This document shows positions 18,202 through 27,940 of a stretch of DNA of 64,000 nucleotides, one piece after another. This DNA is from Enterovibrio norvegicus FF-33 (GTDB taxonomy: Bacteria; Pseudomonadota; Gammaproteobacteria; Enterobacterales; Vibrionaceae). The notes under the pieces are model-generated. The model ran no database searches. It had not been told where the DNA came from and saw only the letters and a program-made list of their open reading frames with translations. The stretch lies in NCBI RefSeq assembly GCF_000286835.2, contig NZ_AJYD02000038.1:609056-673055 (forward strand). The letters run 5' to 3'. The position numbers were made by a program, and so were the translations under genes. How positions within the stretch are numbered: position 1 is the first letter of the stretch; every line of letters starts with the position of its first letter.

Positions 18202-18777
18202 TTAGTCGCCTCCTCGATAAAAAGTCGCGGTCGCAGGTGCCATACCAAAGGTCTCGGCGGTTGATATATCCTGCGCACACAAACTCACGCGGATAAGTGC
18301 AAAGTGATGCACCGCATGGCTGGCAACAAAAGACAATTCACGACCAAGGGTGGATTGCGTGACGGACGCGACATGGTGTTTCAAGCTGACTTCTCCACTA
18401 ACGTTCATGCCCGTTGAAAGGTTCGCTTCACTTATCGTTTCCAGCCAATGATAGAGCGATATCCACTCTTCAATGGCAATGCTTTTTTCTCTCTCGACAG
18501 GATGAGCTCGGCGGCGAATATCGTAATCCACAAAATCAGAATTCGGCCACGCTGTGATCGCGTGAAAAACATCGAGAATATGGCGCATATGTTGCCCAAT
18601 GGCACTTTGCAGGTACGGCGTTGCCACATGGTTATATTGCTCATCAGACAACTGATGCAACAACTCCAAAGCTTGTGCCGCGACGTCCATCCCGCCGATA
18701 ACTTCAGCTGGCACTTCAGCTAACGCATCTATAATTGCGCTTGGATTGCGATTGCTTACAGCATCCTTTGCTAACAT
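18202..18777 (-). CDS. DinB-like four-helix protein
   Basis: About 191 residues, mostly helical. Histidines spaced as in DinB/YfiT metal sites are seen in IGQHMRHILD near residue 60 and HAVHHFALIR near 155. Such proteins are putative metal-dependent thiol transferases or hydrolases; the substrate here is unknown. Start set at MLAKDAVSN with GAAGGTG upstream. It abuts the NRDE gene and follows the ATP-grasp gene by 87 bases, all on the minus strand, so an operon is likely. Confidence 0.65.
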   Translation of the reverse strand: MLAKDAVSNRNPSAIIDALAEVPAEVIGGMDVAAQALELLHQLSDEQYNHVATPYLQSAIGQHMRHILDVFHAITAWPNSDFVDYDIRRRAHPVEREKSIAIEEWISLYHWLETISEANLSTGMNVSGEVSLKHHVASVTQSTLGRELSFVASHAVHHFALIRVSLCAQDISTAETFGMAPATATFYRGGD

Positions 18778-18864
18778 GCTTTCACCTTCATCTTTCACAC
18801 TCTTATTCTTTGTTGTTCGACCTAAGCTCGTTCATCAACTCAAGTTCAATCAGTGACTCAAGCT

Positions 18865-20001
18865 TCAATCTGTCGATGGATAATGTTGCACCAACGCTTT
18901 TTCACGCCGCCATGCTTTATAAAGCTCAACCAACGTCGGCACCTTGTGACCCGATTTACGCTGTAAATCGCCAATTTCAAACAAGATACGGTACTGTTCT
19001 AGCAAGGTTGAAAACGCATCTTTCAGCGTCGCGCCTCTGTCCCAAATATGGGCGGCTTCACTGCTCGCTCCATTGACTTCGATAAGCGCGAAATCGTCAC
19101 CTCGCATCAAACTTTCCATGTCGCGGAATTTGAGATCAATGCGCCCGTAGTGATAACCGGGGAAATCATCAAAAATTTCATCTAATCGAGCAACTAATGC
19201 GTCAGTGATGTATTCGCTGCCATTTCTAAAGATGGCACCTCGGCAATGACTGCCTGCAAACGCTAACCTAAAGGTCTCACCCGTGGCTAATACCAAATCG
19301 AGCTTGTCTTCATGACGGGCACGATAAAGATGCCGTAATTTTCCGGCACGAGGGTCATCATCGATCAACTGCGCTAACGATCGCTTCCCATCACCAATCA
19401 CGAAGGGATTGTATTTCAGCGTAAGAGAGAAAATTCGACCGCGTTTTTCACCGGGGTAACGCACATAGAAAACGCCCGCTTCAGCGTTATACGGCGCTTT
19501 TTTTTGCAGCATGAGCCGCGCGCCATCAGGGAAAAGGCGGAGGTATTCTTCCAATTCGGCTTTGTTTTCAACCAAACGTACACCCGCACCACGACAACCT
19601 AAATCCGGCTTCGCCACCACAGGAAAACCTAGCCCTGCTTGATGCAAAGTGGTGAGTGCCTGATGCGCTTGTGTTTCTGCTGGGACGGTGGATTTTTCCC
19701 ACATCACATAAGGCAAAATCCATGGTTTGGCTTTTTCTCCCGCCAGCGACAATATGGCGTCTTTGGATTCGCCCACCATGCCACTGAGTTCAATACCAGG
19801 GTTAGCGATAAGGGGGAGACTTGCGCTGCGATATTTAATGCCATGCCAAATCCACTGCACGGCAACTGGGGTATAAAACACCCAACCGGGCCAAAACTCA
19901 AAAGCGGAAAATGGGTTACCTTCCATGTTCAATGGTGGCATCCCATGATTAACGGGTAAGGCAGGTGCTGTTTTTTCTTCCACCAATTTTAATCTGTGCA
20001 A
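18865..20001 (-). CDS. ATP-grasp ligase of the RimK / D-Ala-D-Ala ligase-like group
   Basis: This 378-residue ATP-grasp enzyme probably joins a carboxylate to an amine. Visible are FPVVAKPDLGCRGAGVRL (ATP-binding lysine and glycine-rich loop near residues 130-146), LMLQKKAP, and the metal-binding end GRIDLKFRD / DFALIEVNGASSEA. The substrate is unknown. The start codon is TTG, supported by AAGGAG eight bases before it and by a 13-base overlap with the dedA-type gene, which implies coupling. The pairing with a DedA membrane protein hints at an envelope or lipid-linked substrate, but this is inference. Confidence 0.75.
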   Translation of the reverse strand: MHRLKLVEEKTAPALPVNHGMPPLNMEGNPFSAFEFWPGWVFYTPVAVQWIWHGIKYRSASLPLIANPGIELSGMVGESKDAILSLAGEKAKPWILPYVMWEKSTVPAETQAHQALTTLHQAGLGFPVVAKPDLGCRGAGVRLVENKAELEEYLRLFPDGARLMLQKKAPYNAEAGVFYVRYPGEKRGRIFSLTLKYNPFVIGDGKRSLAQLIDDDPRAGKLRHLYRARHEDKLDLVLATGETFRLAFAGSHCRGAIFRNGSEYITDALVARLDEIFDDFPGYHYGRIDLKFRDMESLMRGDDFALIEVNGASSEAAHIWDRGATLKDAFSTLLEQYRILFEIGDLQRKSGHKVPTLVELYKAWRREKALVQHYPSTD

Positions 20002-20567
20002 ACCGCTTTCTCCTTAAGCTTGTTGCCTGCAAAACGGTTAATAACAATAAGCAAAATCAGCACGACAGGAATAAGCGCCCAACTGACATTGCTGTTAATC
20101 CATTCGATTTCACCGAGTTGGTAAACCAATGTGAACACCGCGGCAGTCCATAGTGTTGTTGCAAACACCACAGCCATTAAAAAATCACGTAGCCCAACGC
20201 GGAAAAAACCACTCAGGCAGAAGCCGACGAAACGTAAACCCGGAACAAATCGAATGAGGAAAAGATTGCCGATTGCGTGTGCGCGCAGTTTTTTTCGAAT
20301 CACCCTTACACTCGGTTTCGTCAGCAAAAAACCACGTAAACGACGCCATTTTCGAGCCCAATATCCAAGCGCATACAAGCCAGCATCGCCCGTGGCGATA
20401 CCGATAAAGATAGCGAGCAGTGCCATAGGCACAGACATTACGCCCTGAGAAGCGGCGACACTTGCCGTAATGATGGCGAGATCTTCAAGGAGATAGGACA
20501 GCAAAATCACCGCAAAAAAAAGCGTTAGCGGCGAATACTGTAAAAGGGTTGTTGTCACGTCATTCAA
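19989..20567 (-). CDS. DedA family membrane protein
   Basis: This 192-residue protein has several membrane helices and the DedA core: LLEDLAIITASVAAS, the ATGDAGLYALGYWAR segment, and FLIRFVPGLRFVGFCLSG carrying the conserved arginine. DedA proteins are thought to act as flippases for lipid carriers such as undecaprenyl phosphate or for phospholipids, under proton-motive force. It is the first gene of the minus-strand run dedA / ATP-grasp / DinB-like / NRDE. Confidence 0.85.
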   Translation of the reverse strand: MNDVTTTLLQYSPLTLFFAVILLSYLLEDLAIITASVAASQGVMSVPMALLAIFIGIATGDAGLYALGYWARKWRRLRGFLLTKPSVRVIRKKLRAHAIGNLFLIRFVPGLRFVGFCLSGFFRVGLRDFLMAVVFATTLWTAAVFTLVYQLGEIEWINSNVSWALIPVVLILLIVINRFAGNKLKEKAVCTD

Positions 20568-20802
20568 AAGGCGCGCTCATGTGGCTATTAAACTCTTAGA
20601 GAATAGACAGGTTCAACGACGTTTCGCTTTCAGATTATTAAGAAAGTCTTTAAATTCACAAAAATAGGACACGCTTTGCTTCAAATTTGTTCCATGGCGA
20701 GACATTGAAAATTTTCTGATTGGCCATCGCGAGCAAGCTATTTTCACCACATGATTAACGTGACAAACTGGCGTTCAAACCCCGTTAACAGGCAGTGGCA
20801 GC

Positions 20803-21165
20803 ATGAAAAACACCGCGATATCTCCTTTTGTACGCTTACAAAGTGAACTGGCGAGTTTCGCCAAAGCACGTGACTGGGAGCAATTCCACAACCCGAAAAA
20901 CCTCGTGATGGCTCTAAGCGGCGAAGTCGGTGAGCTGGCTGAATTATTTCAGTGGTTAACCCCAGAACAAGCGGCTGATTTTCCGCAAGAAAAGAAAGAA
21001 GCCTTGGCTCATGAACTGGCAGATATTCAGCTGTATTTGCTGCGCATTGCAGAGAAGTGCAATATTGATCTTGAAGAGGCCTGTGATAAGAAACTCGTGC
21101 TTAACAACGAAAAATATCCCGTCGAAAAATGTTATGGTCGCGCCGTTAAATACAACGAGCTATAG
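20803..21165 (+). CDS. MazG-like nucleotide pyrophosphohydrolase
   Basis: This 120-residue all-helical protein has the metal-binding pairs of the MazG / dCTPase group: GEVGELAELFQW (residues 44-55) and ELADIQLYLLR (residues 70-80). Small members hydrolyse dCTP or modified nucleoside triphosphates to the monophosphate, cleaning the nucleotide pool. A monocistronic gene, divergent from dedA. The substrate is inferred only from size and motif. Confidence 0.8.
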   Translation: MKNTAISPFVRLQSELASFAKARDWEQFHNPKNLVMALSGEVGELAELFQWLTPEQAADFPQEKKEALAHELADIQLYLLRIAEKCNIDLEEACDKKLVLNNEKYPVEKCYGRAVKYNEL

Positions 21166-21254
21166 ATTCTCCGCTCCTTTTCGTCAGGTGAAAGCGCCTA
21201 AATTAATATCCCACAAATGAGACATGGGCTAAACTTTTGATAAAGGACACGCGC

Positions 21255-21286
21255 GCTCGGTATCCCCCTTTAGGCGGATACCGAGC
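21255..21286. other. perfect 11-base hairpin between genes
   Basis: GCTCGGTATCC pairs with GGATACCGAGC across a 10-base loop. There is no T run, so it is not a standard terminator. It could end the MazG-like transcript weakly or sit in the 5' leader of the next gene. Confidence 0.5.
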
Positions 21287-21378
21287 ACATTGATCTCCTC
21301 CATCCGGTAAGCAGTCAGGATAGGTAATTAATTTTTAATCATTAATCAATTTTTCGCGACTAAACAATGGATGAGTAG

Positions 21379-24300
21379 ATGGCACTCTCTGACGAGCAAG
21401 TACAATCAAAAGACTTGTTTCCTAACGATGCCTTGCTCGTGCGCGCCATGCTGGTGTTTATTGGCTGTCTATCTTTATCGCTGGTAGCCATCTATCTACT
21501 CAGACAACCTGGCAGTGCAGCCTTCACTTGGTACGCGAATGGTTTGGCCATCGCGCTGATATCACTCGCACCCAACGCACAACGAGCCGCTCTAACGGGA
21601 TCCGCATTTATTGCCATATTGCTGGCTAATATGCTGTTTGGCGATGGTCCACTTCAGAGCATACAACTCGCTTTATCCAACACCGCGACGATCACTGCTG
21701 GCTGCGTGGCTCTCGTTTATGCCAGTCGAAACGCTTCACCCTTCTTATCAATGCAGAGCTTTTCCATTTTTATTGGCCTAACGGTTTTACTCAGTCCTTT
21801 GCTTGGCGCTATCGCGGGTGGCTATACATTACATAAAGCGCTTTCAATCCCCTTTAACGACGTCGCCCTGGCTTGGTATTTCGGTGATGTGATTGGTATT
21901 TTGGCGATGACACCCGTGACCTATATCTTACTCAAGCGACCTATCGAACTGCCATCGTCATTTTCTAATATGAAAACAGTCTGTTTGATATTAGGTATCA
22001 CGGCTCTGTCGGGCTATCTCCTCTCGCATGTGGCATACCCTTTCATTGCCATTGCCTTTGCACTGACTTTCGCTTGTGCTGTATTGGATCGACTCTCTGC
22101 GTTTATAACTGCATTTTTTGTATCCGTGGTTCTCGATATTTTAATGGTTTCTCCGTCAACCAAGCTCACATTTTCGGATGCTGCCGCTAATCCCGCGGGC
22201 TTATTGCCCCCCATCGCTGGCGCAATGTTGATCGGTATCTTGTTGGCAGTGAAAACCGCCAAGTTGCGAGAAATACAAAAAATGAGCGATGAGAAAGCCG
22301 CCCTATTCTCTGGCGCCATGAACGCATCAGTGATCGGTATGGTTATGGTATCGCCTGAAGGGCGCATGATTAACGCCAATCGCAGTTTTTTAGCGCTTAT
22401 CGGGCTGAGCAACGAAGACCTTCAACGCAAGAATTTCAATCAGCTTGTGTTTCATTCAGACAAACACGATGTGAACGAGCAATGCCAAAAACTAGCGGCA
22501 GGAGAGACCGATAGCTTCCAACTCGCGTTACGCTTTCTCACCAAGAATAAACAGGTGATATGGGTCCAAATCGGTGTTTCCGCCGTCAAAGACCAATGGA
22601 CAGACAATGTGATTCATTTTGTCTACCAAATACAAAATATCGATAAAGAACGCCGCATTGATGCAGAGAGAAGCATGTGGTCTCAAAAGTTCGAGTTCGC
22701 ACTGGGCATAAATCACATTACGGTTTATGAAATGGAATGTCATACCAAATTCATGCATTTGTCAGACAATGCTTATCAAGCCATTGGCATCAAAGCGTAT
22801 ACCGTCAAACGTCTCTATGAATGGATGGCTCATATTCATCCTGATGATCTCAGAGAATACCAACACTCTGTCTCTAGAATTGGCCTAGAGCCCGTGGCGA
22901 TGGAATACCGCGTGATTGACGATGAACAAAGCTATCGCTGGATACGTGATTGCAGTCAGCCTATTGAGCAGTTAGATCAAGACTCGACCAAGAAAGTCAT
23001 TGGCACGATGACAGATATCAGTCATGAACGCGATGCCTCGAAAGACATCGAACTGATTGATCGCTCAGCATTAGCACTCAAAGCTGCCCAGTTTGGCGTG
23101 TGGGAGTACAGCCCCATAAACGATGTGTTGTATTGGAACCCTGAAATGTACGCTCTGTTTGGAATGAAATCGGGGGAGTTCATTGACAAACGCATGTGGC
23201 GCAACCTACTCCACCCTCACGATCGCCGTCAGTTTGATGCCATGCTTGCATTGACTATTAACGGCGCTCACTATCACACCCATGTACGCCGAGTGCTTGA
23301 CGGTAAAGAAAACCCGCATCATTCACTCATGGCAAAAATCACTCTCGATGATAACCATCCGCACTTAGTTGGCGTGTGCACCGTGACGCCGCATGTTTCA
23401 GCAGCGAACAACCCGCAAGAGAATGCAAAAACACAGCTAGCATCGGCTATCCATGCTTCGAGTGAAGGCATTATCGTGCTAGATACAAACCTCAATATTC
23501 AAGTGATAAACCAAAGTGCCCGTGATATTACCCATTGCGGCACGGATAGTATCAGTAAAAGCATTGATACCTGTTTTTCACTGTTTGATGGCGACGCTTC
23601 GCTTTCGCTTAGGCACTTATTGGTCAACACGCCAAACGATGATTTCATTCTGGACAATGTCTTCTGGTTGCAAACCACACAAGGGCTGGACGTCCAAGTT
23701 GCACTATCAGCTAAACCAATGTTGTCCGACGAAAGTGTATTTGAAGGGTGGGTTATCACGCTGCAGCATACGGCAAAAGCAAGTTGGATGGATCAGACAG
23801 ATAACGATTTGCGATTGGATAAATTAACAGGCTTGCCCAATCGCCGCGATTTTGACCATGTGCTGCAACATCATATCGACACGTTGCAACAACATTCGGG
23901 GGAGCACACACTCGCTGTTGTTCAACTTGAAGGACTAGGAGCGCTAAAGGACTTACTCGGTCGACCTGCACGGGATCAAGTGATCAAGTCTGCTGCGCTT
24001 GTTCTAAAAGCCAACGTACACAAAGCCGGATATCTTGCACGGATCAGCGATGACAGGTTTGCCATTTTACTCCAACACTGCGCGCCGTCTCATGCGTTCG
24101 AAATCGCCAAAGAAATCACCACTAAACTGGATCACCTCAAATACACCCACGATGCCAAAGCGTTTTCAATAGAAAGTGCCATTGGTCTTACCGCAGCCAA
24201 CACATTAGAGATTCCCCCTTTTCAATTGCTTTATCACGCTCAAGTCGCCTTGGCATTGGCTGTTGATGGTGAGGCTCCCCATGTGTCTCTCTTCGATGAA

Positions 24301-25125
24301 TCAACACCAAAGCAAAGCATGCAACTCAGTAGAGATAATCTGCTACAACAAATCGACACAGCAATTGAGCAAGGTTCATTCACGTTACTTTGCATGCCGA
24401 TTGTTCCCCGACGAAACGGCCTTGCGACATGGCATGAGCTTTTGATCAGAATGATCACAGAAGATGGACAGCTGCTGCTCCCAAATACGTTTTTTAGTGC
24501 CGCGGAGCAAACAGGACGCCTGATAAAAATTGAACGCTGGGTGTTTAGTGAAGTGCTGGAAAAACAAGCACAGGCATTACATGACGCGAATCTTTCTGTC
24601 GCTGTTAACCTTTCATCTGAAGCTTTCTACAACAGCGCCTTTGTTGAACATTGCACAACACTCATCAAACAGAGTGCGCTACCGGCTTCAAGCCTGTGTA
24701 TTGAAATCAAAGAAAACACCTTACTGATAGACCCAATGAAAGCCAGAGATGTCGTCTCAACGTTCCGTGCTTTAGGCTGCTCAGTAGCCGTTGATAACTT
24801 CGGAGCAGAACTCACCTCATTCAGCCATTTAAAAACCCTAAATGTCACCATGCTCAAAATTGATGGCAGCATTATTTCTCTGATGCGATCGAGCCGAGTG
24901 GAGAAACGTATCGTTGAATCCATCAAACAGATTGGTGACACTCTCAACATCAAAACAGGGGCACAGAAAGTCAACAACGAAGAAGACTATCAGCAAGTAC
25001 AAGATGCCGGCCTCGACTACACTCAAGGTTATGTGTTCGGCGAGCCTCTCCCACTATCGCGTGTCATATCCTCAGCAAAAGCGGGATTAAGCAACCACCT
25101 CTTATTCCCGAGATCCGCCAGCTAA
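21379..25125 (+). CDS. MASE1-PAS-GGDEF-EAL protein with degenerate active sites
   Basis: A 1248-residue membrane signalling protein. A MASE1 sensor with about eight helices fills residues 20-300. About four PAS domains follow (near 305-420, 435-555, 565-675 and 690-800), then GGDEF (815-975) and EAL (990-1240). The GGDEF motif reads SDDRF near residue 890. In the EAL domain the first motif is HELL, the DDFG motif is DNFG, and the usual AEGVE region reads GAQKVN. Loss of these metal- and base-contacting residues argues against cyclase and phosphodiesterase activity and suggests a c-di-GMP receptor or protein-interaction role, as in LapD or CsrD. A monocistronic gene with a hairpin upstream. 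Confidence 0.88.
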   Translation: MALSDEQVQSKDLFPNDALLVRAMLVFIGCLSLSLVAIYLLRQPGSAAFTWYANGLAIALISLAPNAQRAALTGSAFIAILLANMLFGDGPLQSIQLALSNTATITAGCVALVYASRNASPFLSMQSFSIFIGLTVLLSPLLGAIAGGYTLHKALSIPFNDVALAWYFGDVIGILAMTPVTYILLKRPIELPSSFSNMKTVCLILGITALSGYLLSHVAYPFIAIAFALTFACAVLDRLSAFITAFFVSVVLDILMVSPSTKLTFSDAAANPAGLLPPIAGAMLIGILLAVKTAKLREIQKMSDEKAALFSGAMNASVIGMVMVSPEGRMINANRSFLALIGLSNEDLQRKNFNQLVFHSDKHDVNEQCQKLAAGETDSFQLALRFLTKNKQVIWVQIGVSAVKDQWTDNVIHFVYQIQNIDKERRIDAERSMWSQKFEFALGINHITVYEMECHTKFMHLSDNAYQAIGIKAYTVKRLYEWMAHIHPDDLREYQHSVSRIGLEPVAMEYRVIDDEQSYRWIRDCSQPIEQLDQDSTKKVIGTMTDISHERDASKDIELIDRSALALKAAQFGVWEYSPINDVLYWNPEMYALFGMKSGEFIDKRMWRNLLHPHDRRQFDAMLALTINGAHYHTHVRRVLDGKENPHHSLMAKITLDDNHPHLVGVCTVTPHVSAANNPQENAKTQLASAIHASSEGIIVLDTNLNIQVINQSARDITHCGTDSISKSIDTCFSLFDGDASLSLRHLLVNTPNDDFILDNVFWLQTTQGLDVQVALSAKPMLSDESVFEGWVITLQHTAKASWMDQTDNDLRLDKLTGLPNRRDFDHVLQHHIDTLQQHSGEHTLAVVQLEGLGALKDLLGRPARDQVIKSAALVLKANVHKAGYLARISDDRFAILLQHCAPSHAFEIAKEITTKLDHLKYTHDAKAFSIESAIGLTAANTLEIPPFQLLYHAQVALALAVDGEAPHVSLFDESTPKQSMQLSRDNLLQQIDTAIEQGSFTLLCMPIVPRRNGLATWHELLIRMITEDGQLLLPNTFFSAAEQTGRLIKIERWVFSEVLEKQAQALHDANLSVAVNLSSEAFYNSAFVEHCTTLIKQSALPASSLCIEIKENTLLIDPMKARDVVSTFRALGCSVAVDNFGAELTSFSHLKTLNVTMLKIDGSIISLMRSSRVEKRIVESIKQIGDTLNIKTGAQKVNNEEDYQQVQDAGLDYTQGYVFGEPLPLSRVISSAKAGLSNHLLFPRSAS

Positions 25126-25250
25126 CTCGCCCAACTCTCGGACACTCGCATCACAGACTGGCCGATCCCTCCTTTTCATTTCGTTCATTTTCGCCTTCAA
25201 TGCTAACGTTGAGCGAAACGCTTTGTTGGACAACACGCTAGGACTGGCAA

Positions 25251-26441
25251 ATGAAGAATTGTGACTATCTGGTAATTGGCGCAGGCATTGTTGGGCTTAG
25301 CGTGGCGCATGAACTGCAAACTCGCTATCCCGATGCACACGTCGTGGTGGTGGATAAAGAAGACCAAGTCGCCAGTCATCAAACTGGCCGTAACAGCGGT
25401 GTGATTCACGCAGGTGTCTACTACACACCGGGCAGCATGAAAGCCAAATTCTGTACCGAGGGGAACCTAGCGATTAAAGCGTTTTGCCGCGAGCACGACA
25501 TTCCTTTTGAAGAATGCGGAAAACTGCTAGTTGCCACGAATGACATAGAACTTGGTCGCATGGAAGCATTAAAAACCCGCGCCCAAGAAAACGGCTTGGA
25601 ATTCGAGGTTTTAGACGCGGCTCAACTTCACCAAAAAGAGCCAAACATTGAAGGGGTTGGCGCGATATTTGTGCCATCAACAGGCATTGTCAATTACCGC
25701 CAGATCTGTGAAAAACTCGGAACACTGATCAAGGAGAGCGGCGGCGAGGTTATATTCAATAGCAGCGTCGAATACATACAGGAAACCGAGGAAGGTGTGA
25801 CGGTTGTTGCTGGCACCCAGATCCTCCATGCCGACAAGGTGATTGCCTGTGGCGGTGTCATGTCAGATCGCATTGTGCGTATGCTCGGCAAAACGCCAGA
25901 TTTCCAAATCGTGCCTTTCCGAGGCGATTATTTCCAGCTTCCACAGCGACACAATGGGATTATTTCTAGTCTAATTTACCCCATCCCCGATCCCGACCTG
26001 CCCTTTCTCGGCGTTCACCTCACCAAGATGATTGATGGCTCGGTCACCGTCGGCCCTAATGCAGTGCTAAGTCTTGCTCGCGAAGGGTACTCGCGGTTTT
26101 CATTTTCTTTCAAAGACACCGCAGAAATGCTGCAATATGTCGGCTTTTACAACGTTATTCGACGCAATTTTTCTTCAGCGATGAAAGAGTTGCGTAACGG
26201 GGTATGGAAGCCGGGATATCTCAAAGAAGTGCAGAAATACTGCCCGTTGCTAACCAAAGAGGATTTGCTCACATATCCTTCTGGTATCCGAGCGCAGGCG
26301 GTCTATCAAAACGGCGACATGGTGGATGATTTCTTATTCCATCAAACCCCACGCACCTTGGTGGTATGCAATGCGCCATCGCCAGCCGCCACGTCATGTT
26401 TTCCGATTGCGAACTTCATTGTCGATAAATTAGACGCATAG
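25251..26441 (+). CDS. lhgO: L-2-hydroxyglutarate oxidase/dehydrogenase
   Basis: This 396-residue FAD-dependent oxidoreductase (YgaF type) of the DAO family oxidises L-2-hydroxyglutarate to 2-oxoglutarate at the membrane. The N-terminal DYLVIGAGIVGLSVAHEL is the dinucleotide-binding loop. It is followed by SHQTGRNSGVIHAGVYY, a characteristic flavin-contacting segment, and the C-terminal GIRAQAVY region. Length fits E. coli LhgO. In E. coli it sits with csiD; here no such partner is adjacent. Confidence 0.88.
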   Translation: MKNCDYLVIGAGIVGLSVAHELQTRYPDAHVVVVDKEDQVASHQTGRNSGVIHAGVYYTPGSMKAKFCTEGNLAIKAFCREHDIPFEECGKLLVATNDIELGRMEALKTRAQENGLEFEVLDAAQLHQKEPNIEGVGAIFVPSTGIVNYRQICEKLGTLIKESGGEVIFNSSVEYIQETEEGVTVVAGTQILHADKVIACGGVMSDRIVRMLGKTPDFQIVPFRGDYFQLPQRHNGIISSLIYPIPDPDLPFLGVHLTKMIDGSVTVGPNAVLSLAREGYSRFSFSFKDTAEMLQYVGFYNVIRRNFSSAMKELRNGVWKPGYLKEVQKYCPLLTKEDLLTYPSGIRAQAVYQNGDMVDDFLFHQTPRTLVVCNAPSPAATSCFPIANFIVDKLDA

Positions 26442-26640
26442 CGGCTGTTCTTACCTTGTGCGCACAATATTTTGTTGGCCTCGACTCTCAAGATATTTTA
26501 TACCGTTCAGATTAAGTAAGCGGTCATCAATTTGCACTCAAAATCATCCAAGACAATCTTGTCTTCAATGTCTATTGAGATAGTATTTTGCTAGAAAACG
26601 CTCATAATCTTGCTACAAAACACTTAAAGAAAAATTACCC

Positions 26641-27015
26641 ATGACTGATTTTCAATACTACTTTCATCAACTTCCTTGTTTTAACTGTAAAAAAACCACA
26701 GTCAGCACGGATCTTGGTTGGTTAACGGCTGCGATGAAAGATGATGTCGTCGCGCAAATGGCTGCGATTATCGCGCAAGGCAACGTTGAACCAGATCTTT
26801 CAGTGCACGTTACTTGCACGAAAGACGAAGCGCGTGACTACTTATTGCTGAATTTCTACGGCTACTCAGAAGAAGAACTCGCAAATCAAGTGAAAGCGGA
26901 AGATGAGCAAGAGGTCGCGGATGAAATAGCAGAGCTACTGGCAGAGGGTAGCGAAGCAGCCGTCTTTGAACATGAAATCGCGCTGCAAAGTTGTACTGAT
27001 TGCGACATTGATTAA
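26641..27015 (+). CDS. small acidic protein with two CxxC pairs, unknown
   Basis: This 124-residue acidic cytosolic protein has PCFNCKK near residue 14 and SCTDCDID at the extreme C-terminus. The two CxxC pairs could bind one zinc ion or a cluster. The middle is helical and glutamate-rich. I do not recognise the family. It has its own terminator, so it is a single-gene unit. Confidence 0.65.
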   Translation: MTDFQYYFHQLPCFNCKKTTVSTDLGWLTAAMKDDVVAQMAAIIAQGNVEPDLSVHVTCTKDEARDYLLLNFYGYSEEELANQVKAEDEQEVADEIAELLAEGSEAAVFEHEIALQSCTDCDID

Positions 27016-27084
27016 TCGTTAAACCAAGCGCAAATATTCAGTTTGCCCATGTTCGTCATACACAACATGATGTTCAATTTATTC

Positions 27085-27122
27085 AAGGCGTTAGAAACTT
27101 AGGGTTTGATAACGCCTTTTTC
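27085..27122 (+). terminator. terminator after the CxxC protein gene
   Basis: AAGGCGTTA and TAACGCCTT arms with a 16-base loop are followed by TTCGTTTC. Confidence 0.75.
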
Positions 27123-27265
27123 GTTTCTGCGATTTTTCTCAAGTACCATTTACAGTGTTTACCATTTACACATGTGAAAAGTTACACTCGTAAAATTCCA
27201 GAATAGGCTTTTCTTGCCATATCTTGAATAAAGGCAATTTTGTTCTTAGTCGGTTGAGGTTATCG

Positions 27266-27940
27266 ATGTTTAAACGCATACAACAACACGCGAAAGGGGA
27301 TCTGTTTATCTTTCTTCTTTTCGCTTTTTTAGCGTTATGGATGCATCATTTCAGTCATTCGGCAATATTGAGTTATTCACTAAAACCCGTTGAGGTTTTT
27401 CTCCATGAGGGCTCACACGCGCTTGCTACTTTACTGACTGGAAACCACCTTCAAAGCCTGCATCTAGCGTGGAGGGAAGGACATGTAATTTCCGCGGTTA
27501 GTGGACGGATAGGTCAGATTATTATTGCTTTCTCTGGTTATGCGGGTGCGTCTCTTTGGGGGCTTCTTATCTACGCCACGAGCATTAACGCCAGTAAGGG
27601 TATAAAAGTTGTTCTCATTGCTTTCAGCGCTTTTTTCTTCCTGTATATCGACAGTCTGACAACGGGCCTGATTTTAAGCTTTGTGATCGGCGTATTTGTC
27701 GTTAGCTGGTACCTTGGTAAAGCTGGCAGTTATTTCCTCCGATTCCTCGGCATTTTCGTCATGCTGAACTCCATCTACTCACCCACTTATTTATGGTCTT
27801 ATGATCAGACGGGCGATCATGTGTCCTTAAGTAAGCTAACCTTCCTGCCTTCGTTCGTGTTTATCCTGATCTGGCTTGGTATTGGTTTGTATTGCTTTAA
27901 GTTGGCATATAACATCACGCTCAAAAAACAGCAGCAGTGA
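27266..27940 (+). CDS. M50-type membrane metalloprotease-like protein
   Basis: About 224 residues with five or six membrane helices. The motif HEGSH (near residue 47), inside VEVFLHEGSHALATLLTG, is the HExxH zinc site found in a membrane helix in site-2 protease relatives of the M50B-like group. A second motif aspartate is not obvious. Start taken at the ATG preceded by GAGGT; a TTG 42 bases earlier would add 14 residues. Substrate unknown. No anti-sigma factor gene is nearby. Confidence 0.65.
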   Translation: MFKRIQQHAKGDLFIFLLFAFLALWMHHFSHSAILSYSLKPVEVFLHEGSHALATLLTGNHLQSLHLAWREGHVISAVSGRIGQIIIAFSGYAGASLWGLLIYATSINASKGIKVVLIAFSAFFFLYIDSLTTGLILSFVIGVFVVSWYLGKAGSYFLRFLGIFVMLNSIYSPTYLWSYDQTGDHVSLSKLTFLPSFVFILIWLGIGLYCFKLAYNITLKKQQQ

